This document shows, in pieces, positions 12,550 to 22,169 of a stretch of DNA of 64,000 nucleotides. The notes beneath the pieces are model-generated. The model ran no database searches and was not told the origin of the DNA. It saw nothing but the letters and a program-made list of their open reading frames with translations. The stretch comes from Chara braunii (Eukaryota > Streptophyta > Charophyceae > Charales > Characeae): the NCBI GenBank assembly GCA_003427395.1, contig BFEA01000105.1:269593-333592 (forward strand). Direction: 5' to 3'. Each line of letters opens with the position of its first letter. Position 1 is the stretch's first letter. Position numbers and translations under genes: made by a program.

Positions 12550-12609
12550 ATGTGGCTGAACCCACAACCTCCTGAATGCCACTTGTGTGAATAACCAACT
12601 GAGCTAGAC
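12550..12609 (-). repeat. tRNA-like sequence, inverted, joined to U6 fragment
   Basis: Read on the minus strand it starts agtctagctcagttggtta (A box) and has a T-arm-like tgtgg-gttcag-ccaca (B box) with a five-pair stem. Its 5' edge abuts a U6 fragment in the opposite orientation. The D and anticodon arms are imperfect, so a working tRNA is unlikely. Confidence 0.6.
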
Positions 12610-12642
12610 TTCCGTTAAAAGTGGAGAGATACAGAGAAGATT
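12608..12642 (+). ncRNA. U6 snRNA-derived fragment (copy 2)
   Basis: Only the central 5' portion of U6 is present (ttccgttaaaagtggagaga, then tacagagaagatta). It breaks inside the catalytic region and continues directly into an A-rich tail (12643-12668). This is a truncated retrocopy. Confidence 0.8.
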
Positions 12643-12899
12643 AGAAAATAAAAAAAGAAAAACGAAAACAAGTCTCTTTGATATACCTGGTAATGCACTG
12701 GATAATGCCCCCAAATTAGGCCGGAGCCGCTCGGATCATAGGACAGTGGGGAATGCCATCCGATGGAAGGACTGTATAACACACCGCGATTTTGGCAAAG
12801 CTGGGCCATTGCCAGCCCATATAGGACTCCGGCCAGACAGTTTTCTGGCTATTGGAAATAGCCACACTTTTGTTGTTTCTTTTTTTTCTTTCTTTCTGG

Positions 12900-14080
12900 T
12901 TCGAAACGTAGTTTGTGTTGGCCGGGGACCTCATCCCATTACAGAGCTTCAGCTGATGCTGGAAACCGGGTCCAGCATCCCTTCAAGACAAAATAGCTGC
13001 ATTTGTGCTGCATCACATGCAGGTCTGAGCCTGCCCTCTCAGCAGACACTGCCTCAGTGATAATAAACAAGAAGAACTAGGCTAGACTCAGATTGATTTA
13101 TCCAAAGTTCTTATTTCTGCAGTAAGCTGAGAACCTGACCGCTGTGTGTGGGCCATAGCCAGGGCCAGATAACAAGCTTGCCATCTTTATTTATTGCAGC
13201 CTGCCAGTTGATTATTGATGCACCGAATGTGCAGGGACCACTGAAAAGCTCCGTCTTTGTTCTGGCAAATTTAACCCCCCTTTGCCAGTCTGCAACTACT
13301 GTTCTTCAAATTGCAGTTGGCACTGCAGACTTCAAAATATTGAAGATGATTGGCTCTCCTTGACAAATTGCTGCATTATGGGTTATTCACATCCCACAGA
13401 TGATGATGTGGCGGATGGCTTCTGCCCTCCTGTGGGACAAACCCTTCTGGTTGTATGCCTAATATGATCCAATCTTCGTTCCAGGCAAATCTGTTGCCCA
13501 ATAGTCTCTTCCAGTGCTGTTGCCACCATCCCCATAGGTTGCTGGAGTGGGGGCATGTAATCCACAGGTGGTGGGTGGTTTCCCATGCCGCCAACCACAG
13601 CGGACACATTCTGAGGGTGCTTTGACCTTTTTCTGGATGGGGTAACTTCAGTAGAGTCACAAAAACGAGTTATGATTGCACTTTGGGGCAAGATACAGTT
13701 TGCAATTGCACTTCAGGCACCCTACCTGGCCAGAAAGCTGGGTTGTATAAATTGCCTGAACTGGGATTGAGCACGGATGTGGCTGCTACGGGGTTCCCCG
13801 TAATACTATAATATACTATAATGACAATAAAAAAGGCCTTTTCTATTTAAAAAAAACAAAACAAAAAAAAAAACTGTATCTTGGCCCATTGGGCAATTAT
13901 AACTCATTTTGGTGACCGCCGCTTAGTTTCCCCTTTCTCAAGTAGCCAGATGGCAGACGGTACCACGTGCAGTGCCTGGAGCCACAGAAAACTGGCTTTC
14001 TTGTGTGAAGGAAGAAACCGCAGCCGGGACCAGATCCTGTCTACTGCATGTTGCTGGAGCTGCCTTGATGTAAATATGTT
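12900..14080 (-). pseudogene. Rearranged non-LTR retrotransposon (LINE) fragments
   Basis: On the minus strand, 13376-13660 encodes a zf-RVT-like C-terminus: CPLWLAAWETTHHLWITCP followed by HSSNLWGWW. This is the Cys/His block at the end of many plant LINE polymerases. The segment 13904-14080 encodes LPSHKKASFLWLQALH, the block normally just before it. The segment near 12910-13000 matches the LINE at 29.9-30.1 kb (the DPVSS... region). An inverted repeat (13650-13692 against 13872-13914) and an A-rich stretch at 13848-13871 separate the pieces. Stops and frameshifts make it non-functional. Confidence 0.65.
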
Positions 14081-14241
14081 TAAACCACCAGTACTTGGCC
14101 CAGCTATCGGATGCCGAGCCTGAAAACGGGCTGCGCTCCGTTTCGGGCCGAACCGCCAGCGCAACAAGAAAAAATTGTTTTGGCTGGCTACGCCAGCCTT
14201 TGAGGGCCGGTACCCCGAGCCTCCGGAAGTTGTGGTTCAAC
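14079..14241. mobile_element. MITE-like element, family A copy 1
   Basis: The left end taaaccaccagtacttgg mirrors the right end gaagttgtggttcaa, with an internal ggctggctacgccagcc hairpin. Similar ends recur at 36.9, 43.5, 59.2 and 62.0 kb. The 9-mer ccttgatgt occurs on both sides (14065-14073 and 14242-14250) and may be a target duplication. Confidence 0.6.
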
Positions 14242-14571
14242 CTTGATGTTGCCACTTCCCTTGGCAGTGACTGCCTCTTATCTCGAATGATGTTGAGGGC
14301 CTTGAGGCCAATTTTTGTTGAGTGCTGAGGGCATACTCACATCCCTCCTCTCTGTCCCCATGGCAGTTCGCGTAGAGAGGATCCAGCTTCAGATTGCAGG
14401 TCGGCGTTGGTCTGGTGTCCCCTCTCCTCTCCTTCCCTCACTCGTCCTCCTTTTGACCTCCAAGCGAAATCGTCCGTGTGAGCATGTTTAGACTACCGTT
14501 ATCTCTCAGGATGCTCAGCTCCCATTCTTGAACCCGTCTCTCGCTGCTGTCATTGACTGTTACCACCTTCC

Positions 14572-14710
14572 ACATCACATTAGGCACTACCTTCTTCCCC
14601 CGAATAGAACGTACGGTCATTATAGCTCTATTTGGGGTATATGTCAGTCTCAATACTGCTATATATAATGACCGTACGTTGTATTTGGGGGAATAAGGGT
14701 AGTTCTCCCT
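14572..14710. mobile_element. MITE-like element, family C copy 1
   Basis: The left arm actaccttcttcccccgaat and following aacgtacggtcattata are matched by the inverted right arm (tataatgaccgtacgttgta, then tttgggggaataagggtagt). The arms cover roughly 40 bases each around a 45-base centre. The same ends occur at 16.83 and 38.57 kb. Confidence 0.8.
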
Positions 14711-14744
14711 TAGGTTTGTAGTACTACTTGTACCATAGACCGGG

Positions 14745-14845
14745 CCAAGGTCCCACTTGCACGGATTAAGAGATGATGGCCGTTGATCTTTGCTATCTAC
14801 GGTCAATACCGTTTAATTCGTGTAAGTGGGACCTGGCCCCCGGAG
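14745..14845. mobile_element. MITE-like element, family D copy 1
   Basis: The ends gggccaaggtcccacttgca and tgtaagtgggacctggcccc are inverted copies. The centre gttgatctttgctatctacg is shared in reverse with the copy at 16.95-17.04 kb. It sits a few dozen bases from a family C element, as the second copy also does. Confidence 0.8.
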
Positions 14846-14848
14846 GGA

Positions 14849-14935
14849 CCATTCTTCTCTCCTTCAACAATAGCTTGCAAATCTTGCGGCATTCTTCTCT
14901 CCTCCAACAATAGCTTGCCAAAGCTTGCGGCAATC
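14849..14935. repeat. About 43-bp tandem duplication
   Basis: The block cattcttctctcc(t/c)(t/c)caacaatagcttgc is present twice in a row, each followed by ttgcgg. It is followed by a pyrimidine run. Confidence 0.85.
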
Positions 14936-15299
14936 CGCTTTTTTTTTTCTTTTTCTTTCTTTTTCGCATGAGCAAGTTTTGGTCCCGGCAGTCGGGCTTG
15001 AGGCCTTCGACGGCTAAGAAGGGACAGTCCGCTTCGTATGCCAGCGAGCAGTACCATGCAATGAGTGCACTGGAGCGCTGGGAAGTCGAGCAAGTGGGGA
15101 TCTGCGCGGGACATGTTTAGAGAGGGCGTGGCGGGACGGGAAGCGAGGAATCTTTTTTTTTTTTTTTTTTGGGAACGCGAGAAATCATAGCGGGCCTGTG
15201 GTAACACACACCAGCGCGACATGCGAGAGGTCCGCGGATTTGGCGGTAACCATGAACTGTGGGCTGAGGCCGTGCCACGCAGGCAGGGCGCCCTCGCAA

Positions 15300-16240
15300 A
15301 AGGGCTTGCGCTGCACTATTTTGTAGACGGATGAGCGGCCAGCCGTATCGAGGGCGGACGGCCGCGGAAGGCCGCGGACGGCTGACGGACGGCCGATGAG
15401 CCGCGAGCGTATATTCAGCTAGAAGCTGGAAAGATACGCCCGCCAGCTGTTTGTCTTTTTATTTTTTTTTAAATTATTGGCGTGAAAAGGGAAGAAAGGA
15501 GAAAATTGGTGATTGGTGATTGGTGAGCGGTGCGTCGAGCACCAGAATCGAGTACGAGCACACAAGGGAAGTGCCGGTGGGCCAAGCGAGCGCGCGCGCG
15601 CGCGCGCGCGCAACGGTAGGGACAAAAATAGAAAAACAAAAAAGAAACAAAAACCAACAAGAAGCGGGAAAAAGCGACAAAGCGAAGGGAAAAGGCAACC
15701 CTGAAATTAAGCGGTCACGTGGGGTCTCCGCCGCGAAGGAGGTACTGCAGATCCCAATAGCGGCCAGACGCACACCGTGGACACAGGCACCCCGGGGTGC
15801 GCGCGCATGCGCTTTCTTGCTACCGTAGCGTGCTTTCTGGCGACCGCAACGTCCGTCCGTTTTTCTTTTTCTCTTCTTTTCTTTTATTTAAATAAATTTG
15901 TAATATTTTTAATTATTTTTTTACTTTAATTAATTAATTTAATTTAATTTAGAGTGCGTCCGCTTTTCCGCTCTGGCGGGCAGACAGACAGACATTCGTT
16001 ACTCTCCGTTCCTCCTTACCCCCCGCCACTTTGGGCCCTCGCCCCGCCACTGTCCAACTGCAAAAGAGACAAAAATTGCGCGCGTATCCCGGCTCCTTTT
16101 TCAGCCAGATACACGCTCCATTTTCTTTTTTTTTAGCGAGGAGCGCAGCGGTGCCCGCTGTCCTCCTCCGTCTCTCCACATCATTCGTTCGTGCGCACCG
16201 TCTGATGCGATTGTTTGTGCACCACCCGCTCTCCCGCGCG
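15300..16240. other. GC-rich and simple-sequence region without a supported gene
   Basis: It includes ggacggccgcggaaggccgc-type inverted GC blocks (15355-15405), an alternating GC run of about 23 bases at 15589-15611 and AT-rich DNA at 15870-15950. No coding region is supported. Confidence 0.45.
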
Positions 16241-16250
16241 TGGGGTCACG

Positions 16251-16379
16251 GGGCCTCGCTGCACTGCGCACCACATGCAGAGACGGCAAAAGATGTCGCG
16301 GTGTATTTTCCCAACTTCTAGCTGAATATTCATTGTCATTTTGCACATTTGGTGAGTAGTGCAACTACTGTAGGGCCCC
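16251..16379. mobile_element. MITE-like element, family B copy 1
   Basis: The left end is gggcctcgctgcactgcgc. The right end, read in reverse, is gggccctacagtagttgcac followed by actcaccaaatgtgcaaaa. Both contain GCACTnC(T/G)C followed by an atgtgca-like block. Related copies are at 25.49, 41.03 and 53.71 kb. Confidence 0.65.
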
Positions 16380-16828
16380 ATACGCCGATGCAGAGAGAGC
16401 GAGCAGCTCTCTCTGTCTGTCTGTCTGAGACGACTGAGGGGTCTTCGCTGCGGAGATCTCAGTGTCAGACGTGTAAATGCGACTTTGGGCGGCGTCTCGT
16501 CGTCTCCCCCGCCATTGGGCGGGCGGGTGGTGCAGTTTCTGTTTCTGGCTCCCTTGTGATCCAGGTGCATTTCGTATTCCAGGTCCGGTTGGCCGGGAGA
16601 AGGGGACACGCGGATCTCTGTCTCTGGATTTGTCTCGGTCCGTGAATGCGCTGCAGATGAGACGAGTGGGTGGAAACGAGGACGGAAATGGGAGGGGAGG
16701 TGAAGAGAGAGGGGGAGCGGTGTTGTGGACTGTCGATGGTGCCGCGACGGCAGGCTTTGGGGTGTTGGTTGTCCGCTCCTGGTGGGGATTACTGAATGAC
16801 GATGTTGCGCGTCCCTTCTGTGCGGGGG

Positions 16829-16948
16829 CAACCGTCTTCCCCCGAACACAACGCACCCCCATTTTGCCTGTATCGGGCCGGAAACATACCTTGTGTACGT
16901 TCATTTTCAGGGTGCGTTATGCTCGGGGGAAGACGGTAGGTCTCACTT
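16829..16948. mobile_element. MITE-like element, family C copy 2
   Basis: The ends accgtcttcccccgaacaca and (reverse) accgtcttcccccgagcata are inverted repeats extending through aacgcaccc. The element is about 120 bases and is directly followed by a family D element. Confidence 0.8.
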
Positions 16949-16949
16949 A

Positions 16950-17038
16950 CACGAAACGGATTAAGCGATATTGACCGTAGATAGCAAAGATCAACGGCCA
17001 GAATCTCTTAATCATCGTGCAAGTGGGACCTTGCCCCG
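16950..17038. mobile_element. MITE-like element, family D copy 2
   Basis: It begins ggtctcacttacacgaaacg and ends cgtgcaagtgggaccttgcc. It carries the reverse complement of the centre of copy 1 (gaccgtagatagcaaagatc), so it is inserted in the opposite orientation. Confidence 0.8.
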
Positions 17039-17039
17039 G

Positions 17040-17600
17040 GAATGGAGCATCCCGCTGCTATGTAGTGGTAGGGAGGGAGGCGCAGTTGTAGAAGAGGGGC
17101 GGGCATTGGATAGCGGCATTAGTCGGAGGAGGAGATAGAGAGGAAGTTCCGCGAATGATGGGTGGAGGACTATTCTTTTTTTCTGTCGGTCAGCGCCGCG
17201 ATTGTGATGATATGATTGTAGTGCCGATTGTCTCTGTTCAACGCAGCCACACGCAGGGGGGAGTTGACGGTGGGGCCAAGGTTGTCATGTAGTGGCTAAT
17301 GAACTCGTGTCTGGAACGGAGAGAGTGTAGGTGGTCAAGAACCTCACGCACGCTAGCATTTCCTTGCGGCCGCTGATATCACAGTGGTGCTAGGGGCGTA
17401 GGTGGTTAGTATTGATTGCGTCTACTGCAGTAGAACGATCCCCTGTGAGGAGATCCTTTGATCGACACGGTCACTAACTGCCAAGGGGTTACGCAACGCT
17501 AGCTGCACTGAGGCGAACTTCCTCCTCTCGCTTCAGCACATACGTGTGCAGACTCTGTTCATTCCTGTGTACGTTTGCGCTGTCTGTCCCTCTCTGTGTT
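17040..17600. other. Unassigned region
   Basis: Mixed-composition DNA with no recognised gene or repeat family. Confidence 0.3.
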
Positions 17601-17609
17601 CTGTGTTGT

Positions 17610-17611
<2 letters not shown>

Positions 17612-17698
<87 letters not shown>
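17612..17698. repeat. Compound (TG)n(GA)n microsatellite
   Basis: About 38 bases of TG are followed directly by about 46 bases of GA. Open frames through it are dipeptide artefacts. Confidence 0.97.
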
Positions 17699-17699
<1 letters not shown>

Positions 17700-18046
17700 G
17701 TCAGCGCAGCTGTTAACACCCGAGCGGGTTTCGGGGATCGGTTGAAGTGTTGGTTGCGTAGTCATCGCGAAAAGATGTAGAGGGTTGGTTGAAGTGTTGA
17801 TCGATGGAAATGATGTACATTCCTTTTCAAGGTCTGGACGGGGGGGTGGGATCGGAGGCAATCATGGACATGTGTTTTCCAGGTATAGAAGAGCGGGCTC
17901 GTCGGTATAGAGGATGGTGCAATCCACGATCGATCGGTATATCTGATATAATCTGGTCGAGTCTACTCTACCCAGCCAAACCCGATTCGATCCCAGTCTG
18001 AATCCAATCGAGTCTCATCACAGAATCTGATTCATTCCATCTCCAA

Positions 18047-18098
18047 CCAATCCAATCCAATCCAATCCAATCCAGTCCAGTCCAATCCAATCTAGTCG
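18047..18098. repeat. (CCAAT)n tandem repeat
   Basis: The pentamer ccaat repeats many times with occasional ccagt variants. Confidence 0.93.
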
Positions 18099-18298
18099 TT
18101 CCAGTCCGGATGAAGAAGGGAGGGAGGGTGTGTAATGTGATCACAGCAGGAGCAATGGTGGGTGTATAATCTGATCAGACGCGGACAAATTATTGTCGTC
18201 GATGATAGTCCAATCGAGTGCATGCAGGAAATGAACGCCCCCTCCCCCACCCCCTCCTATCGCGCCCCCGTTCATCCGTAATCCAATCTGTCTAATTC

Positions 18299-18395
18299 AA
18301 TCAATCGTCGCCATCAGGCCAATCTAATCAATCAACGCTATCAGGCTAATCTAGTCAATCGTCGTCATCAGCCGAGTCCAATCAATCATCGACGC
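18299..18395. repeat. 27-bp tandem repeat
   Basis: Three full units and a partial one begin tcaatc(g/a)(t/a)cg and carry catcagg/catcagc. The last unit overlaps the stop codon of the minus-strand exon candidate. Confidence 0.75.
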
Positions 18396-18803
18396 TCCCG
18401 AATCTTAATGGTGGATTGAACAGAATGTTCAGCGGAGTTAGCATATCGATCAACTGGAAGGGGGTATCCGCTGTCATGCATCCGCTGCTATCCTCTGGCA
18501 TTTCGCTGGGGTCATCCTCGTCGTCATCATCTACATCTCCATCCTCACCGTCATCATCGTATTCTCTGACATCCTCAACGTCCGCTTTCTCCCCTTCTTC
18601 GCTCTTGTCACCGTCGATCAGAGGAGGGGCGGTGATGGATGGAGATGGCTCGCCGCCGGGGCCCGAGAGCTTGTCTGGTGTGCTTGGTCGACGGCCGGGA
18701 TCCCTGCGTCGGATAAGCGTCGGAGGAGGAGGAGGAGGAGGAGGAGGAGGAGGCTCAACGACATCATCGCCGTCGTCATCATCAAGGGTCAGTTCGTTTC
18801 GCC
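18382..18803 (-). CDS. Candidate terminal exon, acidic proline-tract protein
   Basis: On the minus strand the frame is open without an ATG and ends at a TGA at 18382-18384. It encodes an Asp-rich start (DDDDGDD), a run of ten prolines, a basic stretch (LIRRRDPGRRPSTP), a second acidic tract (DDDGEDGDVDDDDEDDPSE) and a hydrophobic C-terminus ending LFNPPLRFGSVDD. Acidic clusters flanking an ordered tail look more protein-like than the Ser-rich frame on the opposite strand (18416-18931). A possible acceptor AG lies near 18824, but its upstream tract is purine-rich, which argues against it. No family is recognised. Confidence 0.3.
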
Positions 18804-18911
18804 CAACCTTTCAGCCTCCGGCGCCGATTTTTTTCTTCCTTTTCTTTTTCCCTTTCTCTTCACTATATATCGTCACAAGAATATCAGAGCGCAAAAGTGT
18901 ATATATATATA

Positions 18912-19129
18912 TTTCCATCTGGTGTGGGTGAGTGATAGTCTACTTTGATTTTGGTTAAGGTAGATTATCATTTACAGTGTAAGCAGTGAGGGGATTCTGC
19001 AGACTGTCGAGGGTTCAGCCTCCTGATGAGTCGGTGAAACTCCGACGAAACAGTTTGTCACAGCCCTTCGTTTGTTGTCCTCTTCTCTCTCTCTGCCTAC
19101 GGTTTACCGGGCAGTTCTGTATGTAGAGT
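18912..19129 (+). mobile_element. Hammerhead element unit 1 (218 bp, tandem)
   Basis: The unit starts tttccatctggtgtgggtg. It has a hairpin gatagtctac...gtagattatc (18932-18967), then the hammerhead, then a pyrimidine-rich tail ending ggtttaccgggcagttctgt. It is followed immediately by a nearly identical unit with a period of exactly 218. Outside the pair are atatatcgtcac (left) and gtgacgatatat (right), inverted relative to each other. Confidence 0.85.
18999..19058 (+). ncRNA. Type III hammerhead ribozyme, intact core
   Basis: All conserved parts are present in order: helix III strand gcagactgT, cleavage triplet GTC (cut predicted after 19008), helix I hairpin gagg-gttcag-cctc (19009-19022), CTGATGA (19023-19029), helix II gtcgg-tgaaact-ccgac (19030-19046), GAAA (19047-19050) and helix III return strand cagtttgt. 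Helix III has nine pairs including two G-U wobbles, and helix II has five. Helix III is the open one, hence type III. Loops I and II are available for tertiary contact. Self-cleavage is predicted, not shown. Confidence 0.9.
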
Positions 19130-19348
19130 TTTCCATCTGGTGTGGGTGAGTGATAGTCTACTTTGATTTTGGTTAAGGTAGATTATCATTTACAGTGTAA
19201 TCAGTGAGGGGATTCTGCAGACTGTTGAGGGTTCAGTCTCCTGATGAGTCGGTGAAACTCCGACGAAACAGTTTGTCACAGCCCCTCGTTTGTTGTCCTC
19301 TTCTCTCTCTCTGCCTACGGTTTTACCGGGCAGTTCTGTTTGTGACGA
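19130..19348 (+). mobile_element. Hammerhead element unit 2 (tandem copy)
   Basis: It repeats unit 1 with few substitutions and ends ggcagttctgtttgtgacga before TA-rich DNA. The head-to-tail pair means one transcript would contain two ribozymes and release a monomer of 218 nt (19009-19226). Confidence 0.85.
19217..19276 (+). ncRNA. Type III hammerhead ribozyme, GTT cleavage triplet
   Basis: The architecture matches the upstream copy, with CTGATGA at 19241-19247 and GAAA at 19265-19268. The cleavage triplet is GTT instead of GTC, which the NUH rule allows but usually at a lower rate. Helix I keeps its pairing through one G-U wobble (gagg/tctc). Confidence 0.87.
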
Positions 19349-19379
19349 TATATGTATATATAAATAAGTAAATGTGACG

Positions 19380-20370
19380 ATATATTTTTTCCCGTTCGCT
19401 GATGCTGCCTTCTGTTCTCGACAGTTATTGTTGCTGTCGTCTCAATTGTCTTTCTCATTGTTTGTCACTCAACGTCTCAATTCTCTCTCTCTCACTCTCC
19501 GTTTTCAGTCTTTGTCTGTTCCTCTGTTTTTGTTCATTCCTCCCCCCTTCCCCCCCTCCCCCCCTTTCCCCCCCTTTTTCACCCACTTTTCCTTTTTCGA
19601 TGCGAAGCTGTGATACATTTTCGATTTTTTTGTGTCTTTTTTGTTTTTTCTGTAACAAGCAGATTGACTTGCAGCTAATCCGTTCTTCCTCCCGAAACTA
19701 CTCTGCTTTCTTTTTTTGTCGTTTTTTCCCTCCTCCCCCTGATGAGTTGTACCCCCGCTTTCCCTCATTTGGTTGTGCCCGTTCATTATTTCAGTCTCGC
19801 TGTTTCATTATTTCAGTCTCGCTGTGCAGACTCTGTGCGATCGGATTATTCCTCAAGTCTTCTCTCTCTCTCGCGCGCGCTCGCTCGCGTACCCCTTGTT
19901 CTCCTACATGGCGAATTGTGTTTCTGTAATTCTTCTCCCTTCGGGCTTAGTCTCTCTCTCTCTCTCTCTCCCTCTCTGTGTCTCTCTCTGTGCTTCAGCG
20001 ATTGTACGGCATTGTCGCTCTGGCCACTTGGTTCGGATGAAGCATATGAGAGGTGTGAGTTACATGGGTTAGGGAAGGGAACGCGATTTTGGTCCCTCTT
20101 GCTCTCCCCGCCCCTGATTTCTCTCTATCGTGAATTTTCCTTCCGCCCTTTGTGTATCATCTGTCGTCTCTCCTATTTTCTTTATCCCTCCCGTGTGTTC
20201 TTTGTGGTAGCATTGTGGTAGCAGCCTAGCACCATCGCTGCTGAGCTTGTCCGATCAGCAAGCTGCTGCGAGGTAATGCTCTCGAGACTGGGTTACGATG
20301 AAACGAGCCTAGCCTTGCAGCATCCCAGATGGAGCCCTTGGGTACACTCGCGGGGGAAGCAAGCGCGCCC
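19380..20370. other. Pyrimidine-rich simple sequence
   Basis: CT-, T- and C-rich tracts dominate the plus strand. Long open frames here are Ser/Leu/Phe-rich on plus and Arg/Glu/Lys-rich on minus, and I treat them as composition artefacts. Confidence 0.6.
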
Positions 20371-20376
20371 TCCTCC

Positions 20377-20377
<1 letters not shown>

Positions 20378-20410
<33 letters not shown>
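20378..20410. repeat. Poly(C) tract of about 33 bases
   Basis: An uninterrupted C run on the plus strand, hence G run on minus. Such a tract can form i-motif or G-quadruplex structures. Its length in the assembly may be inexact. Confidence 0.95.
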
Positions 20411-20411
<1 letters not shown>

Positions 20412-20706
20412 ACACACAGAGAGAGATCGCGGGTGTACCGAGAGATGTATAGTCGTTCATGAAGAGGTGAGGGAGCAGGTTATTGTTTCCCAGTGGGAGA
20501 GTAGTCGGGGTCTGAACAGAGGACAAGTTAGCGGCAGTGCACAAGGCTGGGTCGGGGTGGTATAGGGGTCATTACGCTAAGGAGACTATTTTTTATTTTG
20601 AAAGATATTTGGAAGGGGAGAAAGTGGGTGCGAGAAAGAGAGAAGCAAGGGCCGCAGCATACAGAGCGACGCACGTCGCGGAGTGGCGGATAGAGTGCAG
20701 GGGCGA

Positions 20707-20864
20707 GGTCCCACTAGCAAAGAGGATTGGACTTAGCGCCTGAATCTGGACGTGTTTGTGGGGTGGTGGCGAAAATCGTCATTGATCTGCTTTTCTTGGT
20801 GCATCTGTTCAAAAAACACGTCCAGATTTGGGCTCTCAGTCCAGTCCTCTTCGCTAGTGGGACC
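20707..20864. mobile_element. Long inverted-repeat element (family D/E)
   Basis: The arms ggtcccactagcaaagagg (left) and, in reverse, ggtcccactagcgaagagg (right) continue inward to aatctggacgtgttt on both sides. Each arm is about 50 bases with few mismatches around a 55-base loop. The terminal ggtcccac is shared with family D. Confidence 0.85.
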
Positions 20865-21789
20865 GCACTCCAGGTGTCGGAATAACTTCTCACCAAAGTT
20901 AAATCGATTTAGAGAAGTCGGATGATAGAAGCTGGAAGAAAAACGGAAAAAAAAAAAGAAAAGAGGTGTGGCAGTACCCAGAGCCCCATCGGGCTGCTTT
21001 CTTTTCTTTTTTTTGTACTTAGTGGTCCCCCCCCCCCCCCTCCCCCTCTTTCCAAATTGGCCGTTGGATAATCTCGGAGGTGGTGGTGAATGTGTGCAGC
21101 AGAGGTGCACAACAACAGTCTGTGCGGCAGGTAGAGAATGAAAGAAGGTGGGGAGGAGAGAAGGCGAATATATATGTATATTTGTGACGATATATATATT
21201 GTCACATTGTGAATCAGAGCGCAAAAAAGGGGAAAGAAAAAGGAAAAGGAAAAAAGGGGGAGGGGGAAGAGGTAAGGAAAGCTCCACCTGTTCATAACCT
21301 CTTACGTACAAGGCCAGCCACGAATGGAAGGATAGGAAAATGGTCGAGGTTGTGTGCGTGCATCGCTGGTCTTTTTTGCCCTTCTTTTTAATTAAGAAAG
21401 GGAGCAACAACTGGAGGTTTTCACGAGAAAGAGAATAGAGAATGTTTGGAAATGGGTGCGCAACGAAAGCTGTGCGGCACGGACAGAGAAGGAAAGAAGG
21501 GGTGGGAAGAAAGAGAGAGAGGGGGCGGTGGTGAATTAATGATCCAAAGATATGGTGAATGTGGAAGCAGACTTAAAAAAATATACATAATCATTACTTG
21601 TACTTGGAAGCTCAGATTTAGAGCAGCCTGCCACCTGAAGTCTGTCCAAAATTAATTACGAGAATAAAAGAAATGATGGCGAATGTTTGGGCGGGAAGAA
21701 GAGAACGTTTTTTTTATGGAAGGGGAGGGGGGGGGCAGGGGCGTAGAATGGGGGGCTGGATCGAATGCAAACGCAAGTTACGCAACGCA

Positions 21790-21797
21790 CAGTTGGA

Positions 21798-21853
<56 letters not shown>

Positions 21854-21896
21854 TGTTGTTGTTTGGGCCCGTGTCTGTTTCAACTTCAGTGTTACC

Positions 21897-21936
<40 letters not shown>
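21790..21936. repeat. (CT)n and poly(T) microsatellites
   Basis: A CT run at 21802-21850 and a T run at 21898-21936, separated by ordinary sequence. Confidence 0.97.
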
Positions 21937-21938
<2 letters not shown>

Positions 21939-22169
21939 TTGGGTTACCGTATTCATTCTGTGGTGTTTTTTTTTATAGTTTTTCGACCTTTTTTGTGTTT
22001 GAAATGCCCAGGGTGTTGTAGAGGTTGGAGTCAGACCTTGGAAGATCCCCCGAGACTCAGCCATTTGGAGCTCGAATGGCCCGTTTAGCCCCCTGGGCCA
22101 CGTATTCGGGATACCTCTAGACTACCCTTTTCATTCGATCCAACCCTCCCTCTGTTGAAACGCACGGTT

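Noticed and set aside
16181-16849. 222-codon minus-strand gene
   Set aside because: The frame runs through family B and family C inverted-repeat elements and has biased composition; openness is accidental.
18047-18098. Telomere-like repeat
   Set aside because: The ccaat pentamer is not a known telomere repeat, and it is short and internal.
18416-18931. 171-codon Ser/Gly-rich plus-strand gene
   Set aside because: Ser and Gly runs are the complement of the acidic and proline tracts on minus, and the end runs through a pyrimidine tract and a TA repeat into the hammerhead element.
20733-21410. 225-codon minus-strand gene
   Set aside because: Phe/Leu/Ser/Lys-rich translation of simple sequence, crossing a MITE and poly(C) tract.
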